A DNA stretch of 64,000 nt, taken from Treponema sp. (GTDB lineage: Bacteria > Spirochaetota > Spirochaetia > Treponematales > Treponemataceae). The stretch lies in contig JAGAZB010000035.1 of NCBI GenBank assembly GCA_017940255.1, forward strand, positions 1 to 64,000, written 5' to 3'. The notes below the pieces were generated by a model. The model was not told the origin of the DNA. It saw only the letters and a list, made by a program, of their open reading frames with translations, and did no database searches. Position numbers and translations under genes: made by a program. The stretch's first letter is position 1. The number at the start of each line of letters is the position of its first letter. This document shows positions 52,047 to 61,384 of this stretch, piece by piece.

Positions 52047-53537
52047 ATGATTAGACAAGTAAAAGTAGAAGAAGGAATTGTTCGTGGCTTGCCGGCAGCA
52101 GACCCCCGCATTACAGCATTTAAGGGCATTCCATTTGCGGCCCCTCCAGTTGGAAAGTTACGCTGGGCACCTCCACAGCCGGCTGCAAAATGGGAAGGTG
52201 TTAGAGAATGTTACAAATTTTCTGCAGTTCCGGTTCAGCCTGGTGCAACCCCTACCCCACCCGACGATGACCTGTACGGAAAGGAATGGTGCGTAGACAC
52301 AGAGCTTGAATATAACGAAGACTGCCTTTATCTGAACGTTTGGACCCCAGCTCGAAGCGCAGACGAAAAACTCCCGGTTTATTTCTGGATTTTCGGCGGC
52401 GGCTGGCAGGTTGGAAACGCTTCCGAAATGGAATTTGACGGAGAACGCATTGCCCGCCGTGGAATTGTTGTTGTTACAATAAATTATCGTGTTAATCTTT
52501 TTGGTTTTACCTGCCACAAAGAAATTACATCTGAATACCCGGATGCAGCTGCGAACTTTGGCTTGCAGGACCAGCAATTTGCCCTTAAATGGGTAAGCCG
52601 CAATATCGCCGCCTTTGGTGGTGACCCGGAAAACATTACAATCGGCGGCCAGTCTGCCGGCGGCGGTAGTGTTCTCTGTCATATTCAGAATTCAGAAAGC
52701 CGCAAATACTTTAAGCGGGCCGTTGTAGAAAGCGGAGTGTTTGTAAATCCTTTCCACAATTTATTCCCCCGCCACACAATTGCAGACGCAGAAAAAATTG
52801 GCCAGGACTTCTTTGAATTTTGCGGAGTAAAAAACCTTAAGGAGGCCCGGGCACTTTCTACAGAAACTCTCTGGAAAAAGTGGGATCAATGGGGCGGATT
52901 CAGTAAGTCAGCCGCAACCTGGTGCCCTGTTTACGACAATAACTTTAACCACAATGATATTATTTCGGCAGTTGAAAAAGACGGAGTTACCCCGCCACCA
53001 CTTTTTATTGGTTACACGGGAGACGAATTTAATGATTCGCCAAATCCGGAAAACAAGGAAAGCTGGATAAACACTGTTGAACTTGGAATCAGAAAGCTTA
53101 TGAAGGCTGAAGAGGCACAGGGCCTGTCTGGTAAAAACTATGTCTACAAATTTGATGTGCCAATTCCAGGATGGGATAATCCGGGAACCTTCCATTCCGT
53201 AGATCTCTGGTTCTTCTTTGAAAGCCTTGCAAAATGCTGGCGTCCATTTACAGGCATGCATTATGATATAGCCCGCCACATGTGCAACTATATGTGTAAC
53301 TTCATTAAAACAGGCAATCCTAATGATGATGGAGTAAAAAGCGCAGGTCTTTCTGCAAGCGCAGGCGTAAACTATCAGCCAACAAAGGCAGAGTATATTG
53401 AACGCCAGAAAGCTGAAAAGGAAACTATGCCGGAATGGAAACCATTCTCATCAAAAGAACCGAATGTAATGATTTTTGAAAAGGAATGTTCTCCTCAAGA
53501 GTATAAACCTGGGATTGAAATAAGCAAGTATTTATAA
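52047..53537 (+). CDS. type-B carboxylesterase
   Basis: 496-residue carboxylesterase/lipase-family protein. AFKGIPFAAPPVGKLRW and NEDCLYLNVWTP are signature blocks; the nucleophile is in ITIGGQSAGGGSVL (Ser near residue 203). The acid is probably in YTGDEFND and the histidine in NPGTFHSVDLWFF. No signal peptide, so cytosolic. Set among xylan- and glucan-degrading genes, it may remove acetyl or other ester groups from imported oligosaccharides; that is inference. AGAAGGT ribosome site. Confidence 0.85.
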   Translation: MIRQVKVEEGIVRGLPAADPRITAFKGIPFAAPPVGKLRWAPPQPAAKWEGVRECYKFSAVPVQPGATPTPPDDDLYGKEWCVDTELEYNEDCLYLNVWTPARSADEKLPVYFWIFGGGWQVGNASEMEFDGERIARRGIVVVTINYRVNLFGFTCHKEITSEYPDAAANFGLQDQQFALKWVSRNIAAFGGDPENITIGGQSAGGGSVLCHIQNSESRKYFKRAVVESGVFVNPFHNLFPRHTIADAEKIGQDFFEFCGVKNLKEARALSTETLWKKWDQWGGFSKSAATWCPVYDNNFNHNDIISAVEKDGVTPPPLFIGYTGDEFNDSPNPENKESWINTVELGIRKLMKAEEAQGLSGKNYVYKFDVPIPGWDNPGTFHSVDLWFFFESLAKCWRPFTGMHYDIARHMCNYMCNFIKTGNPNDDGVKSAGLSASAGVNYQPTKAEYIERQKAEKETMPEWKPFSSKEPNVMIFEKECSPQEYKPGIEISKYL

Positions 53538-53547
53538 TCCAAAAGGC

Positions 53548-53682
53548 AAAAAAAATTGTGCGCGAGTGGAGCGGGATTGGAAAACCACTTGCAAGCCGGC
53601 GCGAAGCGCAGTGGATAGGATTCCTATACGGCTTGCACCGTGCGTTTTCCAAGAACGCGCAACGGGAGCACAATTTTTTTTT
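53548..53682. repeat. palindromic repeat family B, copy 2
   Basis: AAAAAAAATTGTGC (53548-53561) pairs with GCACAATTTTTTTT (53668-53681). Inside, TTGGAAAAC/GTTTTCCAA and TTGCAAGCCG/CGGCTTGCA pair. Relative to B1 the outer stems changed on both sides while pairing was kept. It lies between convergent genes, so here it may act as a two-way terminator. Confidence 0.8.
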
Positions 53683-53691
53683 ACGAGTTTA

Positions 53692-55014
53692 TTACAAATT
53701 CTCGCCGTTGTTTTCAATCACAGATTTATACCAGTATGCGGAATCTTTTGGTGTGCGTTTGAGTGTCTGATAATCACAGAAAACCATACCAAAACGAGGA
53801 TTATAACCTGCGGCCCATTCAAAGTTATCCATGAAAGACCACTGGAAATAACCGCGAACATCGCAGCCTTCTTCTGCAGCCTTGCGCAGGCAAAGCAGAT
53901 AGCGGTGAAGAAAGTCTATGCGGTTAGGGTCATGAACCTTGCCGTCAAGGCTAACCCAGTCGTGGCAGGTAAGACCGTTTTCTGTAATGTAGATTGGCAT
54001 CTTGTAGCGCTTTGTAAAGTGCTTAACACCCCAGCGCAAAGCTTCAGGTTTAATATCCCAGCCAAGTTCATTATGAGCCATGCCATCTGGTCTAACCCAC
54101 TCACCAACATAACGGCCCTGGTAAATATTCAAACCAACAAAATCAATTTTCTGACTAATAAGCTTCATGTCTTCATCAGTAAATCCCGGGAAGATATCCT
54201 TACATTCATCCAAAAGCTGCTGAGGATACTTTCCCAAAATAATTGGGTCGCACCAGAAAGAGCTTGACCAGACAATATTTCCCTTACCGCAGAAGAACTG
54301 TGATTCATAAGCAGCCTCTTCGTCAGCTGGAGTATTTGGAATAGCAGGCATTTCTGCAACAGTAATTCCCACCTGAGCATCTGGAACAAGTTTTCGCAGA
54401 ACGCGCACAGCCTTTCCATGTGCCATGTGTATATTGTGGCCGGCATTGAGCAAATCACGAGTTCCAAGCTTAAGTCCTGGAGCATGAGTACCCTGCATCA
54501 TTCCGCAGCCGACAAAAACCGAAGGTTCGTTAAAAGTAATAAAGTGCTTTACTCTGTCACCAAAATTCTGAGCAATCACTTCTGTGTATTTTTCAAACCA
54601 GTCTGAAATTTCAGGATTAAGCCAGCCGCCACGCAAGTAAGCGTAATATGGCAAATCCCAGTGATACAAAGTTACGTAAGGAGTAATGTTATACTTCAAA
54701 AGTTCATCAATCAGATTATTGTAAAAATCTATTCCCTTCTGATTAACACTTCCATTTACATCACTCAAAATTCGAGGCCATGAAATAGAAAAACGGTAAG
54801 CCTTAAGTCCAAGCTCAGACATAAGTTTTACATCTTCTTTATAGTGATGATAATGATCGCAGGCTACATCTCCTGTTGAATCATTATGTACATGACCGCC
54901 TTCGTGGCAGAAAACATCCCAAATGCCAGGAACTTTTCCATCTTCGTTCCAGGCACCTTCAATCTGAAAGGAAGCAGTTGCAGCTCCCCATACAAAATCC
55001 TTGTTGAATCCCAT
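53692..55014 (-). CDS. GH1 beta-glucosidase
   Basis: 440-residue glycoside hydrolase family 1 enzyme cleaving beta-glucosides such as cellobiose. FVWGAATASFQIEGAWNEDG is the family N-terminal block, HFITFNEPSVF has the acid/base Glu (near 167), and MPIYITENGLTC has the nucleophile Glu (near 353). WSFMDNFEWAAGY completes the aglycone site. No signal peptide. It is divergent from a GH5 endoglucanase gene, a natural pair: extracellular cellulose cleavage and intracellular disaccharide cleavage. Confidence 0.95.
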   Translation of the reverse strand: MGFNKDFVWGAATASFQIEGAWNEDGKVPGIWDVFCHEGGHVHNDSTGDVACDHYHHYKEDVKLMSELGLKAYRFSISWPRILSDVNGSVNQKGIDFYNNLIDELLKYNITPYVTLYHWDLPYYAYLRGGWLNPEISDWFEKYTEVIAQNFGDRVKHFITFNEPSVFVGCGMMQGTHAPGLKLGTRDLLNAGHNIHMAHGKAVRVLRKLVPDAQVGITVAEMPAIPNTPADEEAAYESQFFCGKGNIVWSSSFWCDPIILGKYPQQLLDECKDIFPGFTDEDMKLISQKIDFVGLNIYQGRYVGEWVRPDGMAHNELGWDIKPEALRWGVKHFTKRYKMPIYITENGLTCHDWVSLDGKVHDPNRIDFLHRYLLCLRKAAEEGCDVRGYFQWSFMDNFEWAAGYNPRFGMVFCDYQTLKRTPKDSAYWYKSVIENNGENL

Positions 55015-55147
55015 AATGACTGCATCTTAGCATTTTAAAAATAAAATAAATATAACAATTCGCTATTAAAATAAGCATAAAAAACAAAAAGTATAAGATT
55101 ATTCTACTATTTTTTTGAATATTTATTATTTTATTTCTGACTTAAGG

Positions 55148-55156
55148 TGCTATAAT
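55148..55156 (+). promoter_or_regulatory. extended -10 promoter of the GH5 gene
   Basis: TGCTATAAT (55148-55156) is an extended -10 (TGn plus TATAAT). No matching -35 is visible. The transcript would start about 24 bases before the ATG at 55187, which has CAGGAG upstream. Confidence 0.55.
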
Positions 55157-55186
55157 TTACTAAATTTTGCTTAAACAGGAGTAATA

Positions 55187-56407
55187 ATGAAAAAGACAAA
55201 ACTATTATTTACAGCGGCCTTAATGCTCTTTACAACAGCTTGTTCTGCCGCAGTAAAAGTAAAGGCACCAGAAACAGTTTTTAACGCAAGTAATGCAATT
55301 GTTGATTCTGGGAAAAAGAATTTTAATGCAAACAGCGCGATTGAAACAGTAAAAGACATGAAAACCGGCTGGAACCTGGGAAATACCCTTGATGCAACAG
55401 GTTCAAAAAGAATTAATTCAGAAACCAGCTGGGGACAGCCCAAAACCACAAAAGAAATGATTCAAGGTCTTGCAAAATCTGGAATCAAGACAATCCGTAT
55501 TCCGGTTTCATGGCACAATCATCTTATTGATTCAAACTACACAATCGATCCAAAATGGATGTCTCGTGTAAAAGAAATCACAGACTGGGCAATTGAAGAA
55601 GACATGTACGTTATTTTGAATTCTCATCATGATAATAACAACAGCCCTGCAAAAATGAAGGCAGGAAACGGTTACTATCCTAATACAACAAATTATGAGG
55701 AATCAAAACGCTACCTTGAAAACATCTGGACACAGATTTGTCTGGCCTTTAATAATGGTTATGATGAACACCTTGTTTTTGAAACAATGAATGAACCACG
55801 ACTGGTAGGAACAAGTCATGAATGGTGGTTTGACCCAAATGCGGCTGAATGTAAAGATGCTGCAGAAACATTGAACAAATTGAATCAGGATGTAGTAAAC
55901 ACAATCCGTGCCAGCGGCGGAAACAACGCAAAACGCTTTATCGCCTGCCCTGGTCTTCAGGCTTCGCCAGATTCTGCCCTTGCAGATGCATTTGTAATGC
56001 CAAGCGATATTGAAAGCGGCCACCTGATTGTTTCTATCCACATGTATTCACCTTATAAGTTTGCAATGGAATCTCCGGGAGCTACAAAGTATACAAGCCA
56101 GATGAGCCGTGAAAACGCCATGACATTCAAACGACTTGCAGATAAATTTGTTGCCAACGGATATGCCGTTTATATAGGAGAATATGGCGCAACAAACAAA
56201 AATAACCTCGAAGACCGCGTTGCCTGGTTCCATGATTTTATTAAGTTCACAAAGGCTCATGGAATTCCATGTATGTTGTGGGATAATCAGGTTTGGGAAG
56301 TAAAGGGAAATGACTACAATGAGCATTACGGTTTTTATAATCGTGAAGAACAGACCTGGTATTTCCCAGAGATTCTGGATGCTATTGTAGAAGAAGCCTA
56401 TAACTAA
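55187..56407 (+). CDS. GH5 endoglucanase-like lipoprotein
   Basis: 406-residue glycoside hydrolase family 5 enzyme. A lipoprotein signal (LFTAALMLFTTAC, Cys near residue 19) exports it. The catalytic barrel starts at MKTGWNLGNTLDATG, continues with TIRIPVSWHNHL and VILNSHHD, has the acid/base Glu in VFETMNEPRL and the nucleophile Glu in AVYIGEYGATN; WDNQVWEVKGNDYNEHYG is the C-terminal substrate wall. Subfamily 2 or 4-like, so cellulase or xyloglucanase activity is likely. About 40 low-complexity residues link the lipid anchor to the barrel. Confidence 0.92.
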   Translation: MKKTKLLFTAALMLFTTACSAAVKVKAPETVFNASNAIVDSGKKNFNANSAIETVKDMKTGWNLGNTLDATGSKRINSETSWGQPKTTKEMIQGLAKSGIKTIRIPVSWHNHLIDSNYTIDPKWMSRVKEITDWAIEEDMYVILNSHHDNNNSPAKMKAGNGYYPNTTNYEESKRYLENIWTQICLAFNNGYDEHLVFETMNEPRLVGTSHEWWFDPNAAECKDAAETLNKLNQDVVNTIRASGGNNAKRFIACPGLQASPDSALADAFVMPSDIESGHLIVSIHMYSPYKFAMESPGATKYTSQMSRENAMTFKRLADKFVANGYAVYIGEYGATNKNNLEDRVAWFHDFIKFTKAHGIPCMLWDNQVWEVKGNDYNEHYGFYNREEQTWYFPEILDAIVEEAYN

Positions 56408-57717
56408 GAAGCTCTTATGAGCTGAATTTCGAGCTGGAGATACTCCAGCTCTTCTTTTAATTCCCTCTTAAGGCGTTCAATGCCCTGAGGGAAGTTTTCC
56501 ATTTCTGTAGAAAAAACAAGCAGCTGATTAATACTGTACCAGGAAAAAATTCCCGGAAAAAGTGCATCTTTTATAAAAGTAGAAATTTTTGTGTTGATTG
56601 TCACAACTTTTGCTGAATCAGGATTTTCTGGATTTTCCTTATCTACAATATTTAAAAGACAATAATCGGCTTCAAACTTTTCTTTTGCATACTTTTGATA
56701 AGTAAGAAAAACAATACGAAATTCACCAAACTTAAGCCAGGTCTGTATTTCTTCACCATCACGAGGCTTAAGCATTAAATCCATAGAAATATTTGTACAT
56801 TCCTGGCGCCCCTTCAACTGCTCTTCCCGGTCATCGCGGGCTTCATGAAACTTAAAGCCGTTTTTTCCGTGATTTTTTACATAAACCATGGCATGGTCAG
56901 CCTTGTTCTGCAAAATATCAAAGGTGGTTCCAGTTTCCGGGAAAAGTGCAATTCCAATAGAAGCTGTTACCGGGCGGGCTAAATCTGGAAGCAGGGCTTT
57001 TCGCAAAAGGGTTTTCTGGAATGTTGCACAAAGCTCAGAAATTCGTTCGCGCGAAGTTATGTCATTTAAGAAAACACAAAATTCATCACCAGAAATATGG
57101 GCCACAAAGGCATCATCAGGCATACAGGCATAAAGACAATCTGCAACATTCACGATAATGTCGTCACCAACCTGATGCGAATAATTATCATTAATAAACT
57201 TAAGCCCGTCCATATCGCACATAATAAAGGCACCGGGCTTTTTTAAGCGGATTATCTTACGAACAAAAGAAATAAAACCAGCCTTGTTAAGCAGACCTGT
57301 AAGAGGGTCGGTAATCAGCTGTTTTTCATAATTTGAAACATTAGACGAAAGCGACTTAATTTTTACCAGATTCAAAAGACGTTTGCGAATTATGATTGAA
57401 TCAAAGGGCTGATAAAAAATTTCGGAACAGCCATTTGAAAGCAAGGTAATTTCTTTTTCTATATCAGTTTTTTCAAGGATGACGGCAACAGGAATCTTTT
57501 CTATAATTTTTTCCTGACAAAGATAAGCTAAAAAGTCTTCGGGAATACTTGTGTTTTGAGATAAATCTATGAGGATAAGACTTATATCTCCAGCCGCGAT
57601 TGCTTCCGCAGCTTCATCAGGCATAGTGATTATAAGCACTTCGAATAAGTCTGAAAGGAAGGACTTAAAACTTCGGCCTATAGTGAAGTCTGAAATAAAA
57701 GATATAATTTTATCCAT
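56404..57717 (-). CDS. receiver-like + GGDEF diguanylate cyclase
   Basis: 437-residue cytosolic regulator. The N-terminal 130 residues look like a receiver (ISLILIDLSQNTS at the phosphoacceptor position, IPVAVILEKTD, CSEIFYQPFD), although the lysine is replaced by Gln. The GGDEF domain (about 160-300) has DPLTGLLNKAGF, CDMDGLKFIND and the active-site HISGDEFCVF (SGDEF, an accepted variant), so it can probably make c-di-GMP. A 130-residue C-terminal domain is not recognised. I start at the ATG at 57717 because upstream codons are Cys/Phe/Tyr-rich non-coding-like sequence. It overlaps the GH5 stop by 4 bases, convergently. Confidence 0.85.
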   Translation of the reverse strand: MDKIISFISDFTIGRSFKSFLSDLFEVLIITMPDEAAEAIAAGDISLILIDLSQNTSIPEDFLAYLCQEKIIEKIPVAVILEKTDIEKEITLLSNGCSEIFYQPFDSIIIRKRLLNLVKIKSLSSNVSNYEKQLITDPLTGLLNKAGFISFVRKIIRLKKPGAFIMCDMDGLKFINDNYSHQVGDDIIVNVADCLYACMPDDAFVAHISGDEFCVFLNDITSRERISELCATFQKTLLRKALLPDLARPVTASIGIALFPETGTTFDILQNKADHAMVYVKNHGKNGFKFHEARDDREEQLKGRQECTNISMDLMLKPRDGEEIQTWLKFGEFRIVFLTYQKYAKEKFEADYCLLNIVDKENPENPDSAKVVTINTKISTFIKDALFPGIFSWYSINQLLVFSTEMENFPQGIERLKRELKEELEYLQLEIQLIRAS

Positions 57718-57897
57718 AAAAACCCAAAAAATTATACTCGATAGGTTTGAATATGTAAAGTAAAAGTATATACAGCAGGTACAGGGCTCCGCATCTTCCA
57801 TATAGGGCATTTTTCTGTTAAAATATACATATTGCTAAGTCATCTGGCTCGAAAGCAAGCTGTGCTTGCGTAATATATATATTCAAGGAAATCATAC

Positions 57898-59616
57898 ATG
57901 GCTAAAACGTTTGATGATAAAAAAATCATTTACACAATGGATCGCGTATCGCGCTCTTACGGAACTAAAGTTGTATTAAAAGACATCAGTATTTCATATT
58001 ATTACGGTGCAAAAATTGGTGTTGTTGGACCTAACGGTTCAGGAAAATCTTCCCTTTTTAAGATTCTTGCAGGAAAAGACACCGACTTTACAGGAGAAAC
58101 TCACCTTTTGGAAGGTTATACAATCGGCTATCTGGAACAGGAACCAGAGCTGGAGCCTGGAAAGACTGTTTTAGAGGTTGTAAAAGAAGGTGTAAAACCA
58201 ATCACAGATTTGCTTGAAGAATTTGATAAGATTAGTGAAGCCTACGGCGACCCGGATGCAGATTTTGACAAGCTGGCTGCCCGTCAGGCAGAGGTTCAGG
58301 AAAAGCTTGATATGCTTGATGCCTGGAATCTTGATAATAACCTTGAACTTGCTATGGACGCTTTGCGCTGTCCTCCTGCAGACCAGGTTGTAGATGTTCT
58401 TTCTGGAGGTGAACGACGCCGAGTTGCACTCTGCCGCCTTCTTCTTCAGAAGCCTGATATTCTTTTGCTGGACGAACCTACAAACCATCTGGACGCAGAA
58501 ACTGTAGCCTGGCTTGAAAATCATCTTCATTCTTACCCAGGAACTGTAATTGCCATCACCCATGACCGCTACTTCCTTGATGATGTTGCCGGCTGGATTC
58601 TGGAGCTGGACCGTGGTGAAGGTTATCCTTTTAAGGGAAACTATTCCAGCTGGCTGGAACAGAAAAATGCCCGCCTTGCTCAGGAAAACAAAAATGAATC
58701 TGCCCGCCAGAAGGAAATTGCCCGCGAGTTGGAATGGATTCACATGAGCGCAAAGGGACGTCAGGCAAAGCACAAGGAACACATTACCCGCTACAACGAG
58801 CTTATGTCTCAGGAAAGCAAGAAGCAGCTTAAGGATACACAGATTTCTATTCCTGCTGGACCTCGCCTTGGCGGTCAGGTAATTGATCTGGAAGGCGTTA
58901 CAAAATCCTTTGGCGAAAAGCTTCTGTTTGAAAATCTGAATGTTCATATTCCGGCTGGTGCTATTGTTGGTATTGTCGGTCCTAACGGTGCGGGTAAAAC
59001 TACCTTGTTCAAGCTGATTGCGGGCCTTGAAAAGCCGGATGCTGGTGAAATTAAGATAGGCTCTACAGTAAAGGCTGTGTACGTAGACCAGATGAGAAGC
59101 ACACTGGACGAAAATAAAACTGTATACGAAACCTTGAGTGGCGGCGCTGATTTGATTAAGCTGGGCGCTGTTGATGAAAAGGGACGTGCGCTGGAAGGCG
59201 GCGTTCGCGAAGTAAATGCCCATGCTTACTGCGGCTGGTTCAACTTTGGCGGTGCAGATCAGAACAAGAAAGTTTCAGTTTTGAGCGGTGGTGAACGCAA
59301 CCGTTTGAACCTTGGACTTATGCTTAAAGAAAGCGGCAACGTTCTTATGCTGGACGAACCTACAAACGACTTAGACGTAGAAACAGTGCGCGCCCTGGAA
59401 GAAGCCCTGGAAGACTTTGCCGGCTGTGCCCTTGTAGTCAGCCACGACCGCTGGTTTCTGGACCGCATCTGTACTCATATCCTGGCCTTTGAAAACAACT
59501 CCGAAGTTCGCTTCTTTGAAGGCAACTGGAGCGACTACGCCGAATGGAAGAAAGAACAGTTCGGTGAAGAAGCCGGCGTTCCAAAACGCGTACAGTACAG
59601 AAAGCTTAGCCGCTAG
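57898..59616 (+). CDS. ABC-F family ATPase, Uup-like
   Basis: 572-residue soluble protein with two ABC ATPase domains and no membrane segments. Walker A motifs are VGPNGSGKSSLFK (about 42) and VGPNGAGKTTLFK (about 360); signatures are VLSGGERRRVALCR and VLSGGERNRLNLGL; Walker B motifs are ILLLDEPTNHLDAE and VLMLDEPTNDLDVE. The linker between them (QKNARLAQENKNESARQKEI) is the charged P-site tRNA-interaction motif region. ABC-F proteins act on stalled ribosomes. A small GCAAGC/GCTTGC hairpin (57855-57869) lies in the leader. Confidence 0.92.
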   Translation: MAKTFDDKKIIYTMDRVSRSYGTKVVLKDISISYYYGAKIGVVGPNGSGKSSLFKILAGKDTDFTGETHLLEGYTIGYLEQEPELEPGKTVLEVVKEGVKPITDLLEEFDKISEAYGDPDADFDKLAARQAEVQEKLDMLDAWNLDNNLELAMDALRCPPADQVVDVLSGGERRRVALCRLLLQKPDILLLDEPTNHLDAETVAWLENHLHSYPGTVIAITHDRYFLDDVAGWILELDRGEGYPFKGNYSSWLEQKNARLAQENKNESARQKEIARELEWIHMSAKGRQAKHKEHITRYNELMSQESKKQLKDTQISIPAGPRLGGQVIDLEGVTKSFGEKLLFENLNVHIPAGAIVGIVGPNGAGKTTLFKLIAGLEKPDAGEIKIGSTVKAVYVDQMRSTLDENKTVYETLSGGADLIKLGAVDEKGRALEGGVREVNAHAYCGWFNFGGADQNKKVSVLSGGERNRLNLGLMLKESGNVLMLDEPTNDLDVETVRALEEALEDFAGCALVVSHDRWFLDRICTHILAFENNSEVRFFEGNWSDYAEWKKEQFGEEAGVPKRVQYRKLSR

Positions 59617-60815
59617 CAGCCTTTTACAATCACTCCCCCGCCAAGAATTACGCCGTCTTTGTACAGAACGACAGACTGGCCCGGGGCAACGGCCCTCTGA
59701 GGAGTATCGAAGGTAACTCGCCAGGCAGTGCCGCGGTATTCAAAGTTGTCACCAGCTGCTGGCAGGTAGTGTTCAATGCGGGCCGGAACAGGCTTGCTGG
59801 CCAGGCGGATTTTTACCATCACTTCAAGAGCTTTGCTTCCTTCAAACTCGGCCGGAGGTTCAAGGTCTCCCGCCCAGACAAAATCATCTGCAATAAGACC
59901 ATTAGAATCCAAAGCAGAGTTAGGTGCCAGAACCACCACATTGTTTTTAGCGTCAATTGAATGAACGTAAACCGGATAACCAACCGCAACATCAAGACCG
60001 CGGCGCTGTCCTACGGTGTAGTGTTCTATACCACGGTGCTTTCCAATCACATGGCCGTCCAGGTCTATAATATCACCAGGCTTTGATGGCACATCAGCAA
60101 AGAGAAGATCAAAATATTCAGAGCTGATAAAGTCCTGACTTTCGGCTCTTTCTGCGGCTTCAAGGCCTGCCTGGCGGGCAAGTTCAAAAACCTCAGACTT
60201 TTTCATAAGGGCCAGAGGAAAGCGAACCTTTTCCAGAACAGAAGTAGGTACACGGTAAAGGAAGTAGGTCTGATCTTTTGAAATATCAGTTGCAGTTGCA
60301 ATCATTGCTGGTCTTGCATCTGTACCAAAAATCCCCTCTTCTGGACGAACAATTTTTGCATAGTGTCCTGTGCAGAAGTAGTCATATTTAATTCCAAGAG
60401 CTTCAACTCCCTGCAAAAGGGCACCGAACTTTATCATACGGTTACAGCGGATACAAGGATTTGGTGTGCGTCCTGCTCTATATTCAGCCTTAAAATATTC
60501 CAAAACCTCACGTTTATACTGCTCTTTTACATCGATAACATGATATTCAATATCGTATTTTTCGCAAAAACGCTTACATTCTTCTATATCATCAGCTTCG
60601 CCGGGACCAAATCAGGCATCTTTTACAGCCTTTGCTGTACCATCATCTTCGCGGGCTATTGGAAAAGAATCATCCCAAAGAGACATTGTTACACCAATCA
60701 CCTTGCAGCCACGAGACTTTAAAAGATAAGCAGTAAGTGTTGAATCTACGCCGCCAGACATTCCTACAACTACAGTGTCTCCAGCAGCGGGTAAATTGAG
60801 GTTTGTATATTCCAT
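59613..60815 (-). CDS. mnmA: MnmA tRNA 2-thiouridylase with in-frame TGA (candidate selenoprotein)
   Basis: 400-codon gene for the enzyme that thiolates U34 of Lys, Glu and Gln tRNAs. The PP-loop [13 protein letters not shown] is at about 15-27, [11 protein letters not shown] holds the first CxxC, TGHYAKI and KDQTYFLYR are present, and GQRRGL is near 277. Codon 68 (60614-60612) is TGA within KDA-[TGA]-FGPGEADD. Reading resumes in the same frame with strong homology, so this is one substitution or one recoding event, not a frameshift. From memory, relatives have Cys at this spot (ACYGPDE-like), making selenocysteine plausible. The usual second catalytic Cys (GICFIG block) also seems absent: [11 protein letters not shown] stands there. 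Start ATG 60815 has GGAG 8 bases upstream. Confidence 0.85.
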
Positions 60816-60854
60816 GAATGATACTCCGTAAAACAAAAAAAAAGTGGATAAGCT

Positions 60855-60878
60855 AAAAAACGCTGGCGCGTTTTTTTT
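60855..60878 (-). terminator. intrinsic terminator between rrf2 and mnmA
   Basis: AAAAAACGC (60855-60863) and GCGTTTTTT (60868-60876) pair across a 4-base loop; read on the minus strand it ends in six Us after the rrf2 gene. Confidence 0.8.
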
Positions 60879-60905
60879 AACGCTTTTCGGTTGAACACCG
60901 GCTGC

Positions 60906-61319
60906 CTACCGGGCAGCCTTAAACATATAGTCAGCAAGTGTTACGCTGTCCAAAAAGCCAGAAACACGATTGTCCAATTCTTTCCACAAAGGAAGGGTAC
61001 GGCAATTTGGGGCTCGCTCGCAAGGTTCTGCACCAGCTTCCAGACAGGCCACAGGAGCCAGAGTTCCTTCTGTAAGGCGCAGAATTTCGCCGATTTTGTA
61101 TTCTTCTGGCTTACGGTTTAATTTATAGCCGCCGCCTTTTCCATGCAAAGCAGTAACGAAGCCGTTTTTAGAAAGAAGGGTCATAATTGCTTCGACATAT
61201 TTTTGAGAAATATTCTGTCTTTGAACAATATCCTTAAGAGGAACATAGGTATCTGCATTCTGTTCCGCAAGATCTATCATAACACGCAGGGCGTAACGTC
61301 CTCTAGTTGAAACTATCAT
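60906..61319 (-). CDS. Rrf2-family regulator, IscR-like
   Basis: 137-residue winged-helix regulator. MIVSTRGRYALRVMIDLAEQ is the family N-terminus and GFVTALHGKGGGYKLNR is the wing. Three cysteines in ACLEAGAEPCERAPNC are spaced as in IscR-type proteins that hold a [2Fe-2S] cluster, so it probably senses Fe-S or redox status. It lies upstream of mnmA, a sulfur-transfer enzyme, with a terminator between them. In many bacteria iscR and mnmA sit together with a cysteine desulfurase, but no desulfurase is seen here. Confidence 0.88.
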   Translation of the reverse strand: MIVSTRGRYALRVMIDLAEQNADTYVPLKDIVQRQNISQKYVEAIMTLLSKNGFVTALHGKGGGYKLNRKPEEYKIGEILRLTEGTLAPVACLEAGAEPCERAPNCRTLPLWKELDNRVSGFLDSVTLADYMFKAAR

Positions 61320-61384
61320 AAGATGATTATAACAAGAATTGTGAAAATCAACAAGATGTTTCTAGTAGGTTGATAGGTAATAAG

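Noticed and set aside
56404..57810. Upstream start for the GGDEF protein
   Set aside because: The extra 31 residues are Cys/Tyr/Phe-rich and unlike any domain; the ATG at 57717 opens the receiver-like fold.
59613..60836. Calling mnmA a plain pseudogene or two separate genes
   Set aside because: Both parts share one frame, join at a single TGA and together give a full-length protein with key motifs; no frameshift or other damage is visible. A sequencing error is still possible.
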